The notes: a model not told the origin generated them from the letters alone. Shown: positions 49,104-61,250, numbered from the stretch's first letter. The stretch is 64,000 nt of DNA from Strigamia acuminata (GCA_949358305.1 OX442316.1:8494001-8558000); one strand, 5' to 3'. Numbers and translations are program-made.

Positions 49104-49976
49104 TTTGAATGAGTAGGCAAAACTGATGAACACAATGCTGGTAGCTGGATGCTGGATGAAGATGCTACTGTAAAACGATGCTGCAGACGTTTAACACGGT
49201 CGGCTGCCACCAGGTTTCAGCACCGATTGGATATCCTCATTTGAAACCATTTCAAGTTGATAGATAGGTCAAGAGCCTTTAAATTCGTGGCCATGTTTTT
49301 ATTGAGTTGCAAAATTCGTGTTCGAAATTAAGAATTTGTACATTAAAAAAAATAAACGTTCAGTTATGCCATATTTTTATTCACATTTATTTATCTCACA
49401 ACCACTCGACTTACATTACACTAAAAAATTAAAAACGTGGAAAAAACATTTGACGACCACCTAAAATGCAAATGATTTTATTTTATTTGCATTTGTTATA
49501 ATTATAAAACCCCAAAATGATGTGCATATAAAATGGCAAATTAGAACAGTAAGATGACTGATTGAAAATGCATGACAATTTATGTACAGGCAGATCTTAA
49601 TTTAAAAAAATTATCAGGAAAAATATCAAAAGTGAAAACTATTTGGTATTGGCATGTTTTTTATAAATCGAATTTTTGTTAATTTTTTTATTTTTTTATT
49701 TTTTTATTTTTTTTAAATTTTAATTGGTTCTAACATTTTTTATATTTTTTTATATTTCACTTTGCAGATGGGCTATTATGAGTTGAATGTTGTATAAGTG
49801 TCCTGATTTTTATCTAAGGAATACACGTTTGGCTGTTTATAAGTTACGTACTACATAAGCGCCATTAAAAATGCCTCCTTTAAGTGGCAAATGACCATAA
49901 TAACGTTGGATTACGTTCGTCATCTTCCTTTTTTTGGCGGTATTGCTAAGATTTGTTTGTTAATCTGTTGTCGGTA
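49104..49976. other. Region between the two ZP genes
   Basis: Holds the promoter/5' UTR of ZP gene A (right of 49103) and the 3' UTR of ZP gene B (left of 49977), plus a T-rich low-complexity stretch at 49675-49760. No further gene seen. Confidence 0.5.
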
Positions 49977-52021
49977 TTATTTTGGGTACGAAGCTGTAGG
50001 GAAATGTGGAGGTGACTCCCTTCGCCCGTGATGAATATTGTGAGCATGACTATGGATTTTTGGTGCAAAATCAGAATGAGGATATGTTTTAAGAAGTTCT
50101 TTTGTAGAACCACCACGCAATCTTCGCATGCGAGCACATAAAATGCAACTTATTCCGGCACTTACTAACAGAAGAATCAATAACAAACTGAAAATTGCGG
50201 CTAAACCGGCTGGTCTAAAGCACACTGCATTCGGATCAAAATCTGAGTATATAAAAGAAAAAAAAATTAATTAATCATAAACGTAATAAATAATTTTTTT
50301 TTTTAAATATTACCGTTTTCATCATATCCGGAATTAGAACTTGTAAGTTTTTCAGTTCTCACATCCAATGATTGAAACATTTTTAAAGTGTCTGAGACAG
50401 TGGTGTTATCATTTGTATCAGCAATTGAACGTTTTTGAATACTTCTCCAATAGCAGCGTTGTTTCTGTACCAAAATAAAATTTTAATGCTTCTGCTAACA
50501 TAAAATAATTTAATTATTTAATTACCGGACATATTCCATGACACATTCGTACATCACATTCTATATAGAGAGCAGGACTGCCTGTGAAACGGAATGCCTT
50601 AAAGTAGGCAAAAACCTGAGTTTCGTATACTCCACCGTGAAAATCTTTGCCACGAAATTCGCTAATTAACTTCTCATCAACTGGACATCTTAAAAACAGA
50701 TTAAACAATTGTCAAATCAAATTTAACTAATCTGTGAAGGGATAAACTCCAAAATTAACATGATTAATTACCCGTGTTTATCTATTAAAAACATTCTTTT
50801 GTGGCCTCCATTATGAGCAACACAATTATTAATAATGACATCAAATCCCGCTATTAAAATATAATATTTGTAATTAAAATTTGCTTCCTCGTCTTCAAAA
50901 TTCGTGTCTTACTTGTTTGGCTTCTCATATAAATAATGAGTGTGAGGGGGTCTCCTACCGCAACAGGGCCTCCAATTCGAGGTCCAGTTAAACCAAATCC
51001 TTGCCTAATTTCCATATAACATTCTGGCGGAGTCAATGTGAAGAGTAAGGGATTTCCAGTGGCAATTCTGTTTTGAATGAAAAACAAATGTTTGGAATAA
51101 ATTTACAATTTATTTTTAAAAACAACTTCCACTTACTGCACATCCACTACTGGGAAGGAAATCGTTTTCCAAAAGTCATAACCATATTCACAAGTTACTT
51201 TAAAGTGTTCGTCCCACTCCTCTTCTATGAGTGGATTGTATTGCACGGTCAGAGTATTCCACATGTACTTTTTCTAACAATAAAAGAGTTTTTGTTATAA
51301 TTATAACCCTAACGTTCTTTTACAACAGTCTGATAACTCACGTCATCTGTAAGATCCTTAGAACCGCCGTTAAGAGTTCCACATTTATTAAGTTGGATGA
51401 AAAAATCGTAACGATAAGCCCCAGTGCCATTTACATAAACACAAGTAGGATCGTATGCATAACTAGATGTGTAGATGAGACCGTTGAATGAGCCATTAAA
51501 CGTTATGGCAATTTTCATGTAATCATTCTGACATTCCGCATCAATGTCTGTCAAATTTTTTAGAAGAAAAATTTCGTTTAATCATAAAACTTAATTTCAG
51601 CGTACAAAACTTACCATAAACCCTTGTTTTGTTCATGCTGTGAGTTCCTGGTGGGTCTGGTGCTGGCCACCGAAGAGCTGTTTCTGTCGCAGTTTCACCT
51701 GGTAAGTATCCTGGTGGCGGTTTTCCACTAAATGACTCAAACGGATTGTCATAATAAATGACTTTGCTTTCATGCCCTTCTCTGCTTTCTTCGGACGAAA
51801 AGGATGAATTCGTTGTAATTTGTCTTAATGATGTTGATCTCGATGATGTAACTTCATTAGTCGAAGCTGATGTTGTTTCTGATGATGTTTCGTTCTGCCC
51901 CATGACCTAAAATATATCCATAAAATTTATCAAACTCGATTCGATACCATTGAATCAATGTAAATCTTACAACTGCATATGTTGTCGCAAAAAATAGCAT
52001 ATGCGCGAGATCGTACTGCAT
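49977..52021 (-). CDS. ZP-domain protein B, type I membrane-anchored
   Basis: Nine coding exons: 51971-52021, 51615-51906, 51342-51547, 51137-51273, 50913-51067, 50772-50850, 50526-50688, 50314-50464, 49977-50242, encoding 499 residues. Signal peptide MQYDLAHMLFFATTYAV, then a Ser/Thr-rich stretch (residues ~18-100). The ZP domain runs ~115-361 (DIDAECQNDYM to CDVRMCHGICP), followed by a dibasic cleavage site (QKR|S) and a hydrophobic helix ~424-446 (GLAAIFSLLLILLLVSAG), then a basic cytoplasmic tail. This is the standard plan of arthropod ZP matrix proteins: membrane-tethered precursor, cleaved and assembled into cuticle. It shares every internal exon boundary and phase with ZP gene A, so the pair arose by tandem duplication. 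The acceptor nine bases before the ATG (CTAAT on the + strand at 52031) implies an upstream non-coding exon. Confidence 0.93.
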
Positions 52022-53528
52022 GATGAATATCTAATAATAAAAAAGAAGTAATAAAAACAAAGGTTAACTGAATAGGATTAACGATTTGAAGGTTTGTGGG
52101 GACATTACTAGCAGCTTAAATGCACACAAGTACAAACTATTTCCGTATAATAGGCCGACACGAGTCAACAAAATGCTCCCACACCATGAAAAAAATGCTG
52201 TAAGCGTGACCTTTTACTTAAAAAAATAACTAGCAAAAAATATTATGAAAACAAACTTAACAAACAAAAAGAAAAAAGAACCTGGTGAAAGTGTCTCTAT
52301 TTTTTTAAAACTTCCTTAACAAGTGTTCCCGGACGTAAATTGACAATTTGCAACTAAGCTGGGATAATTAACCCTAATTTAGTAAGTTTATAAAATCTTG
52401 CAGTAAGATGTGGGACAGTGATAAAGAAATCAGTCTTATTAGATATTTAATTCAAGGTTTAGGGCTTTTTAAATAGCATAAAATAAATTCCTTGTTGAAT
52501 TTAGTTTTGTTCTTGGTACATACGAACATACCCAAGCCTTCAACCATAAGATTCCAAGAAGTTTGAATTAGAAACCAGATGTTACTCTACTATTTCAGCA
52601 ATTTTATCTTTAGTCCCTGTTTTTTGTTTCTGCTCTAAAAAACTAGCCCATATACTTGCCTTTTTCCCTCTTTCTTTTTGGAACCGCTTTTTTCTTTAAT
52701 TGTAGCTTTAAATGTGAAAGAAATGACCACTTTCAAACTGTCGAAATTTTAAAAAGAGATTCAATCTGCTTAAGTCAACGACATTTGCACCATTTGTAAG
52801 TCAAGTTTCATAGATGATGTAGTATTTTTCGTGTGACGTCGGTAATTACACCACAGGTGAAAGTGATTGTGCATCAGTACCCATAAGCTGCTGCATGTCC
52901 AGGAGGTTTTTCACCTCAAATGACCAACAGCGTGTCCTTTTTAGTTTCGCATGTTTGTTTACAATATTTTTAACCGTTAGTTTGTTACCGGAAGAAAACG
53001 CGAGCTTTTCAAGGGTATAATTCTCATTAAGAAGTTTGTGCGCATTCATTAGGAATGAAAGATTTCGTGCATACATTTTCATATTTTATGCAAGATAATC
53101 TTTGCTTCACTGTGCGGCTTACTTATTAGTTGGCTTTTCTGTATGGTTTCATCTTTTTTTTAGTTAAATCTTTAATATTATATTTATTTACACATAAAAA
53201 TAAAAATAATTCTATTTAATAGAATAAAGTATAATTTTTTAAACTACTAGATTATTTTATGTTTAATTAAATCAATTATTGGGCAATTGATCAATTTGTT
53301 TTGGCATGGATTTTTTTAATATACAAATCGAAAATACAATATTATAATATACTATTATTGTGCAGGATAAATTAAAAGCATTATAAAGTTTAGACACTCA
53401 AGAGTTTCACTCATAAAATAATCGGAAGAAATGCGCGTCTTGTATAATGATTATAGTGTATAGGTTTTGTAATCAATTGTACATGGGTAAATAAATGTTA
53501 GTAATATTGATATAAATTGTCAACTTAC
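52022..53528 (-). other. Probable 5' UTR intron of ZP gene B
   Basis: An AG acceptor lies nine bases upstream of the ZP-B start codon, and a GTAAGT donor (53523-53528, read on the minus strand) lies ~1.5 kb further upstream with a good promoter behind it. The interval itself is AT-rich without recognised genes. Confidence 0.5.
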
Positions 53529-53617
53529 TATTTGGAGGTTCCACAAGAAACTGTTGATGTATTCTCTGCTGATCGCTTTCTCCAACTGTGCACCTGTACT
53601 ACCGAACTTCTGAGCTG
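53529..53617 (-). other. Probable non-coding first exon of ZP gene B
   Basis: Bounded on its 3' side by a consensus GTAAGT donor and on its 5' side by a TATA/initiator pair at ordinary spacing. It contains no start codon in frame with the coding exon. The pairing with the acceptor at 52031 is inference. Confidence 0.5.
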
Positions 53618-53655
53618 ACTAAAGAAAACTCATTTCCATGCTGTCGGTTTATAGG
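53612..53655 (-). promoter_or_regulatory. TATA box and initiator, probable ZP gene B promoter
   Basis: On the minus strand CTATAAA (53648-53654) lies about 30-35 bp upstream of an initiator-like TTAGTCAGCTC (53612-53622). A GC-rich stretch (53655-53860) sits directly upstream, unlike the AT-rich surroundings. Confidence 0.5.
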
Positions 53656-53859
53656 GGCCAAGGGCGGAGACTGCAGCCAATCAGAAAGCGTGAGGGTAAT
53701 GGGCACAGAGAAAGTGTTCGTCCCTCTTCAGGAACTTCCGCTCCCTCTCATGTCTTGCGTGGGAGTCTCTGACCGCATGTGAGGGGCGTGTGCTCACGCG
53801 ACGAGCATCTGCCTTGGCGCGCGCACAGAAGTCACCGTCCGTTAAAATGAACGTGTCGT

Positions 53860-56800
53860 TGCGAGAACATAAACTAAAAGTCTTCAAATCAAGTAGCGGA
53901 AACAAAAACCACAATTTTAAACTTTGGAAAACAGGAACCGATACTCAGTGACCAATACTCGATAGCAAAACAAAAACAAATAAAATAAATAAAATTCCAC
54001 AGAAATACGAATTAGCATTATAATTAATTATTGAGTAAGTTTATTTAATTTCTAATGCACTAAGAAGTGTTATATGTCGTAAGATATTCCTTTGGTGTGT
54101 CACATCTGCATATCCATTGCAAGTGTTACGGCGACATGATTTTTGATCTGCTCATTCAGGTCAAGGCTCCGAGAAACATCTGATGGACTCACACCTATTT
54201 CGAGATGATCGGCATCTTATTCCTGCTGAGAAGTGGATATGCGGGCTACTAGTTTGAGTTCATTAAAAATGTAATAATAATAATAAAAAGAAAGTATGTA
54301 AATGGGTGTCTGGTTTCATCCTAAACCCAGCAGTCAGTCCATTATAACGATGAAAATTCTATATAGTCATTTCTCCTGGTCGTATAATCTCATTTCAAGA
54401 ATAACTCAAAGACCGTGGGAAAGACCAATAAACAATAGAGGGGTTCATAAAGTCATTTTAATGAGTATAAGCCAATTATACATGTGTAAATCATTTGTTT
54501 TACAAGTAAAGACAAGCAAAGGTTTAATGAATTCATAAAATGCTTGTTTGAACGTGTAAATAGAAATTTAAAAAATTAGATTTAGCTTAAAATATCGTAA
54601 GTGAACAAAGAAAGGTATAAATCGGTTCTCGATAACTCTTCAGTGATGCGAAGTATTCAGTTGACTGAAGACTGATTTGGACATTGTAATTACTATCATT
54701 TCCATTTTTCACTTAAAAAAAAACCCTTAAGTGCCAGTCTGGCTAATATCTTAAACTTCATTAAGTTGTCACCCATTTATTTTGTGTTTCATCAAAAAAT
54801 ACTTGTATTGAAGCACATTGACGCTTTAATAGTAACTTTAAAATGTTTAAAAATTACTTTGAAACAGTTTAACCATCATATTAACGGTTTGTAATTAATT
54901 AAGAGAGTGACGTGTAGAAAAAACTTTAATCGCGAGGAGTTTCAACCGAGCGACGCCGTTTTGTTTTGACCTATCCCTACAGGTAGGGTGTTGGTTGGTG
55001 CATGGGACCGAAAGGATGGACAATCTCTATCTCTTCCTCCCTGCCCTGAGGGTCGTTACCCCCCTGTTGTTTGCCCTGCAGCTAATCTCACAGTGTTCAT
55101 GTTGCTCAACGGATAATCCGTGTTGACACTAACTTGTACATCTTTATTTAGGCATTCATGTTTATATATGTATTCAAATGTTTGGAATAATTCATTCTGT
55201 ATTGTTTAGCTCATTCGATTTGTATGTCAGTTCTAGTTACACGAGATTTCTAAACCTCCAACTTTAATCTTTCAATGTTAATGTACTTTTGACAGGATAA
55301 AAATGTTGATTGAAGAAGGAAACATTAAAAATAAGTCAATATTAAAAGCCTCTTCCTTTCGTTATGACCTTGGCAATAACTTCCGGCATGTGACGCCATA
55401 GTTCAAGAATCGCAGGTGAGATGGGTTCCACCCGTGGAGACAGTTTTGGTTCTGCTTGCTGACCAGCAGCGATGATGACCATCGTGGAATTTAAAGCAAT
55501 AATTTCGTATGCATATTAAAAGCGATTCAAAAGCCATCATGTTTATCACGACGCATGAGAATAATAGGCACACGCACAAGTAAAGATTTGTGATTACTTC
55601 CCACAAATATTACACCGAAATTGAATTTTATGAGGCACAAAATTTTATGTACATACACATGCTCTGCATGAGTCTCTTTCCCTATTCCAAAACCATTATA
55701 TGCTAAGAGTATTTAAAAATTTGTATATACATTTTAGATTTTAAGTTGAATTTTTTTTTTAATAAAAAAATCTCATTACGAATTCCATGGGATTTTATTG
55801 CTTTGTCACTGCACTGCTGATGACAGTTGCTATTTTATTTTCCCAAAGGAAAACGGACAGCCCAATTCTAGTTTTTTGACAGTTTAAACATGAATAGTAA
55901 TTTTAATACTTCAGAGTCACGTTTTCTTTATTCCACATTATACACAAGAACTATATTCCAAATTGGTTTACCATAATATAAAAAAAAGTAATAACCAAAC
56001 TGATTTTCATTGCCAGCAAAGCAATAGAGTTTTCCCCATCACATATTAACAACATTTCAATTATTATAGAAGACCAGAGTTGTTATTTCAGCTTCCTTAT
56101 TACACTGAAGTGTTTATAGAAGGTCTACGCCCTCATATCGTGCTCGTCCACTTTGCGTTCCTGAGCTCTGCCACCGCGTCCAAAACAGAAGGCTGACGAC
56201 CTTGAGATTTTTTGGACATCAACAAATGTGGAAAGAATCGCTGACATACGTATTGGAATTGTTTGTATACGAATCGTGGATCTATTTTTTTTTAAACAAA
56301 TTTGTTTTTCCTTTTACTCTCTTGGGAAAGGTGAAGTATAATGATGTGACATGCACTAATGGTTCGCAAACGTCCAAACGATTCATTCACAACTTTTGTA
56401 TAATTGTACGTTTTGCTAACACGGCTAGAAGTCGACAAGTTATTAATAGTTGTGTGTGAAAAATAAAATAAAGATGAGAGGAATTAAAAACTTTGTTTGT
56501 TTTATGTAATGTTTAATTTATTCGAGATTTATGTTATGTCATTTTTAATACAGGTTTTAAATGGGAATTAAACATTGACAAATTTGTTGTAATTTCCGTT
56601 TTGTTTGAGCATTACCCTATTTTTCTCCCTCGATTTTTGCAAGCACTTCCCGCGCGAAAATGCGATCTGTGTCATCTGAAATGAAGATGAAACGAGACCA
56701 AGGTTAGAAATTAAGGTCAAAAAGTAAAGCTTGACTCTAAATCACAGTATAAGCAAAATTCGTCAAACCGTGTAAAAAATGTCGTCAAAATGTTTCCTTA

Positions 56801-56950
56801 GTAGTTTTGTCACAACTTTTCTAGATTTATATCAAATAGAGAAAATCTTTAATCGTATTGCAATTATTAATCCAATTACTGCGACTTTCTGATTAAAAAT
56901 CGCAATATGTTTTTGAAGTGCAACAATAGGTGTCAGTACTAGACACATGG
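53860..56950. other. Gene-free region
   Basis: No exon chain or conserved protein was recognised on either strand. Slightly GC-richer patches lie at 54940-55090, 55380-55480 and 56120-56190, but no motif explains them. Confidence 0.5.
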
Positions 56951-57873
56951 ATGCAGACTGGCGCATGCGTTTTCGCTGAATTCATTTTGTGTGCTCCGGG
57001 GAAATACAATTTACTCATTTTGAAGTATAGTTAAGAGTATAAATTTTCCAAAACTGATATTTACAGCTGAATATTTTTATTTTTATTTTGAACAGAAAGC
57101 AGAATTATATTCTTTTGGAAATTGGCCGCTATCACCAATTAATTTTTTGAAAAACTGAGAAGCCATCTTTGTAAGCGACGACCTTGCTAGTGAAGTCCGG
57201 GAGCATGCGCAGAGCAACAAAAATTGCGCGGAAGTAAGAATCAGATTGGATTGTGGGAAGAAGAAGAGTGAGGCGTGATCTGACGCGAGGGCTACGACAG
57301 CAGCAAGCAGCAACCATTGGTCGGTATATTTAGAATTAATCTTCAGCCATCCAATAATTTCGAGGTGGGAAATACAATTTACTCATTTTAAAGTATAGTT
57401 AAGAGTATAAATTTTCCAAAACTGATATTTACAGCTGAATATTTTTATTTTTATTTTGAACAGAAAGCAGACGCCATTATCAGCATTTTAGTCCTCAGTC
57501 AACTCAACAGTTGCACCACATCCAGATGGGAAATGAATGTTCTTCATGTTCAAAATATACATTGGTAAGTACATTTTTAAAATGTAACAATATTTTAGAA
57601 AAGATTTAATGAATCAGCGGTATTTTTAATTTTTAAGACTGTTAAAAATGGCTGAAATGAAATAATTGGTATAGTTGGGCTTGGGCTTCATTGGCACATT
57701 CGGTATATTTGTGTAATAATAGCAAGCTAAATATCAAGATAAGTATCAATTTAAATATCTTCATCGCACATGCGCAGTAAATGGCTCGGTTCTAAGCCAA
57801 TCACAGCTACGATAACTAAGAAACAGATTGCATTGTGGGAACTGGGAAGAAGAGGAGGGTGATGAGTCTGATC

Positions 57874-57902
57874 AAGGACGACTACTTGGAGTAGTCGTCC
57901 TT
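57874..57902. repeat. Perfect 12-bp-stem hairpin
   Basis: AAGGACGACTAC, a 5-base spacer, then the exact complement GTAGTCGTCCTT. The pairing extends to 16 bp with one mismatch. It lies in block X2 and is missing from the otherwise near-identical block X3. Confidence 0.85.
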
Positions 57903-58429
57903 GGTCTGATGACCTACATTTTTCGAAATGAATCTTGGGCCATCCAATAGTTTCAAGGTGGGAAATTCAGTTTGCAACAGTTTTAAACAATACTTAAGAT
58001 TATAAATGTTCCAAAATTGTTTATTTTATATCTGAATAATTTAATGAATTCTGGTATTTTTATTTTTATTTTTTACAAGCAAGCAGACCAGGCTGAAAAC
58101 ACATCTCGTTGCTATTTGTAGCAGTTTCATCCTCAGCCATCCACCACATTTATTAGGCAATTTTTCGGTAATGAAGATTCCTGATGTTCAATATACATGT
58201 TGGTAAGATATTTTTTCAAATTTAATAATATTTTAGGGTATTTTTAATTTTTTAATGAAAGTGATGTGAAAACTGGCTGAATTCAATCACGGCAGTTAGG
58301 CCTAAAGTGCAAATGCATTTGCCAAAACTTCCGTCTCAAATTAAATATTAAATTTTTAAATTTTTAAGACTGTTAAAAATGGCTGAAATGAAATAATTGG
58401 TATTGTTGGGCTTGGGCTTCATTGGTACA

Positions 58430-58472
58430 TTCGGTATACATTCGGTATACATTCGGCATACATTCGGTATAT
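58430..58472. repeat. Short 12-bp tandem repeat (ATTCGGTATAC)
   Basis: About four copies of a 12-mer containing ATTCGGTATAC. The corresponding place in the previous module (near 57700) has a single copy, so the expansion happened after the duplication. Confidence 0.8.
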
Positions 58473-59207
58473 TTGTGCAAGCTAAATATCAAGATAAGTA
58501 TCAATTTAAATATCTTCATCGCACATGCGCAGTAAATGGCTCGGTTCTAAGCCAATCACAGCTACGATAACTAAGAAACAGATTGCATTGTGGGAACTGG
58601 GAAGAAGAAGAAGAGGAGGGTGATGTCTGACTGAGGTAACGACGTGTGACGGCCTACAGTTGCAGTAATCGTTGGTCGGTATTTTTCGAAATGAATCTTG
58701 GGCCATGCAATGATTTAGAGGTGGGAAATTCAATTTGATGTTCAACATACATGTTGGTAAGATATTTTTCAAATTTAATAATATTTTAGGGTATTTTTAA
58801 TTTTTTAACGAAAGTGATGTGAAAACTAAAGGCCTAAAGTACAAATGCATTTGCCAAGCATTCCGTCTCAAATTAAATATTAAAATAAAATATTAAAATT
58901 TAAAAAGACATTTATTTCACCTATCTGGCTTAATGCTATATTCATTAGAAAATAATGAAGATAAAAAAGTTTGGACACGTCGTGGCTACCGCATTCACAT
59001 TGCATTCTAGATGTAACGAAAATATTACATTAGGAATTAATTTACGCCAGGGAAAAGTTGTAAATATGTGAACCAAGGCAAATGGAACAAAAAAAAACAC
59101 CGTATGCAAACCAATTAGCTGGCTGGAAGTGTGTATCAAACAAAAGGATAGAGTTAAAAAACATCTACAGTAATTATCTCGATTTTCTATTTTTAGGCCA
59201 AATTCTT

Positions 59208-60252
59208 ATTCTCGCTCCCACACACTTGAAATTACTTGTGATGACGGTGAATGTCAAAATTAATAAAAGCTTTGTAAAACAGAAACTCAGTGAGTTGAAT
59301 CAATCCACTGCCTAATGCAGCGGTCGGCAACTGGCGGACCGCGGTTCGGATACGGACCGCGGAAGGTCGAAACTTGGACAGCCAGATATTTTATATTATA
59401 TATTTTTTTGGTGATTTTTGGTGTTTTTTGGGTTTTTTGGTTTTTTTTTGGTGTTTTTTTTTGTGTTTTTTGTGTTTTATTTGTTGTCTTTTTCTGGACC
59501 TTGATATAATTTTTCAATTTTTCTGAACCCCACTTAAAATTACTTGCCGACCCCTGGCCTAATGAATCAGTTTGATTTTACAGTAAAAGTATTAAAATAT
59601 ATACACATAAATTAAAATTTTAAAAAACACGTTTTTGTGTTAAGATTTTAGGAGTTTGGTTCGTACATATCCAGTACAGCAAGATTACGTATACATTGTG
59701 CTCATATGAGCATAATCTATTTTTAAAAAGTGTCTTTTATTTATTGCTCGTTTTTTTATGCAATAAACATTGCTACTGCGTAAGTTGACGCGCTTTTAAA
59801 CAGTTCTAGGTTCAGTAATCTTTAATGTTTTAGAAGGGTTTTGAAAATGTGTGGTTTTCTAGATAATAAAAAGGTTAAAAGTTTTTTCTCATTTTTGTGC
59901 AGCCTGTAGCTAGAAAACCACGTATTTTCTAAACCCTGCAAAAATATTCAAGATATTTACTGCACCTAGAGCTATTTACAAGTGTGTCAATTTATGCCAG
60001 TATAAATGTTTCCTGCATAAAAAATTAGACAAAACAAAAATACTTTTTTTCAAAAATCTCAAAACAGTAACGTATTATCACAGTTTTTAAATTTTAGCAA
60101 TATCTCTTAATTTTTTTTTACTGTAAAATCAAACTGATTCATTAAGTAGTGGACTGATTCAACTCACCGAGTTTCTGTTTTACAATGCTTTTATTAATTT
60201 TGACATTCACAATCATCACAAGTAATTTCACTATTGCAAGTCTGGGAATAAA
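59208..60252. repeat. Near-palindrome of about 1 kb (foldback element)
   Basis: The left arm (59208-59317, 59565-~59868) is matched inverted by ~59915-60252. Paired landmarks: AAATTACTTGTGATGA (59223) with its complement at 60217; AAAACAGAAACTC (59276) with GAGTTTCTGTTTT (60170); AATGAATCAGTTTGATTTTA (59561) with its complement at 60126; GTGTGGTTTTCTAG (59849) with CTAGAAAACCACG (59911). The arms are diverged by point changes and small gaps, so the element is old. The central loop is ~45 bp. A hAT MITE is inserted into the left arm. No protein is encoded. Confidence 0.85.
59318..59556. mobile_element. hAT-type MITE nested in the palindrome
   Basis: 239 bp. Ends CAGCGGTCGGCAACT and TTGCCGACCCCTG form inverted termini of the widespread CAGNGGTCGGCAA hAT class. 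It is flanked by the 8-bp duplication GCCTAATG (59310-59317 and 59557-59564). The middle is a T/G-rich low-complexity run. The opposite arm of the surrounding palindrome keeps the uninterrupted site with one copy of the octamer (ACTTAATG form), which independently confirms the insertion boundaries. Confidence 0.93.
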
Positions 60253-60414
60253 CATCAATTCACTTATTCGAAAAAGTGCAGAATTGTTTAATATTAAATT
60301 GTAATAGTTGATTGGAGTATGAAAACTTTTTCAGTGCTAGTCATTATTTTTGTCAAATATTTTTATCATTAATAAAGTTTTTGTTGATTAGTTTTATTTT
60401 TTTTCTCTTTGCAG

Positions 60415-60545
60415 ACAGCATGCTAATGAAATGAAGCTACATCATGGATCATTGGCGCTACATCGTGGATCAATGAAGCTATAAACCTTGGTTCCGAAAG
60501 AAGATAGACACGACGACATGGACAACAGCAGCAACATTGGTAGCT
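60415..60545 (+). other. Exon-like block after a strong acceptor
   Basis: A long T-rich tract ending TTCTCTTTGCAG precedes ACAGCATGCTAATGAAATG. Two more strong acceptors occur at 61157 and 63075, the latter also followed by ACAGCA. The block has no sustained reading frame. It may be an internal or 3' exon of the non-coding locus suggested at 57-58.9 kb. Confidence 0.3.
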
Positions 60546-61250
60546 AATTTTAGAACTGGACAAATGTCCAAAATTATAATTTTGTGCTAAATTATTTAAT
60601 TTAATTTAATTTTTTTTAAAATAGAATGCACTTGTAAAAAGTGAGTAATTAGCAGACGACGCTCGACAATAAGCCTCGATCGCAATTAGATATTTGGAAA
60701 AGGCGAAGCCAGTTCCGGGGAACAGATAATAAAGTAAAGTAGCGATTAATTAAAAGGTTTTCTATACCGTGGCTAAGTAATTGTTTGGTTTGGAAGAATG
60801 ACTATAAATATTGTAGACTATAAATAAAAGTCGGTAAGATGAAGAGTTTGTAGGACAAACGAAAACCATGCCACCACAAATCCTGATTGCAAATGGTTAA
60901 ATGGCTGAATTCGAACAAATGGCAGGTTGGGGTTGGATGAGTCTGTTGATCGTCACACTTGTAAGTAAATCTTAGAAAATGAAGGTAAATTCGGTTTTAA
61001 AATTAAACATGAATTAAGATGTGCTTACTGAATACTAAAATTTGAAAATAAATTTATTATGGTTATATATCATTAAGAATTTCTTTTTTAAAACTTGGGC
61101 ACTTAATGGTATTCAGATTGCATTATAAATTAATTTCATTTTTTTTTCTCTTTCCAGTGAAATTCCAGTCGTTTGCATACCGATTTGTGTCTGGAACCCG
61201 GTAAAGAAGAGCGCGCGAATGAAAACCTTAAAAAAGCTTATTTTAAAAAC
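60546..61250. other. AT-rich spacer
   Basis: Contains a second T-rich tract with TTTCCAG acceptor (61157). No gene seen. Confidence 0.4.

Larger units (their letters stand above)
57001..58880 (+). repeat. Array of duplicated promoter/exon-like modules
   Basis: Two kinds of block alternate. Block X (57185-57365, 57765-57965, 58517-58730) starts with CATGCGCA (a palindromic NRF1-like core) and, in two copies, AGCCAATCACAGC (CCAAT box). It has GATTG(C)ATTGTGGGAA and purine runs, and ends CATCCAATA...G|GTGGGAAAT, a possible splice donor. Block Y (57001-57103, 57369-57563, 57962-58203) begins with an intron-like stretch ending TTTTTATTTTGAACAG and runs to a donor-like TACATTG|GTAAG. X2 and X3 are nearly identical for ~100 bp. 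No open frame is kept between copies, so a non-coding RNA locus with repeated first exons is the most economical reading; transcription is not shown. Confidence 0.6.

Noticed and set aside
59337-59370. tRNA-like GCGGTTCGGATACGG resembling a B box.
   Set aside because: It lies just inside the terminus of the hAT MITE and belongs to that element; no A box at the right distance.
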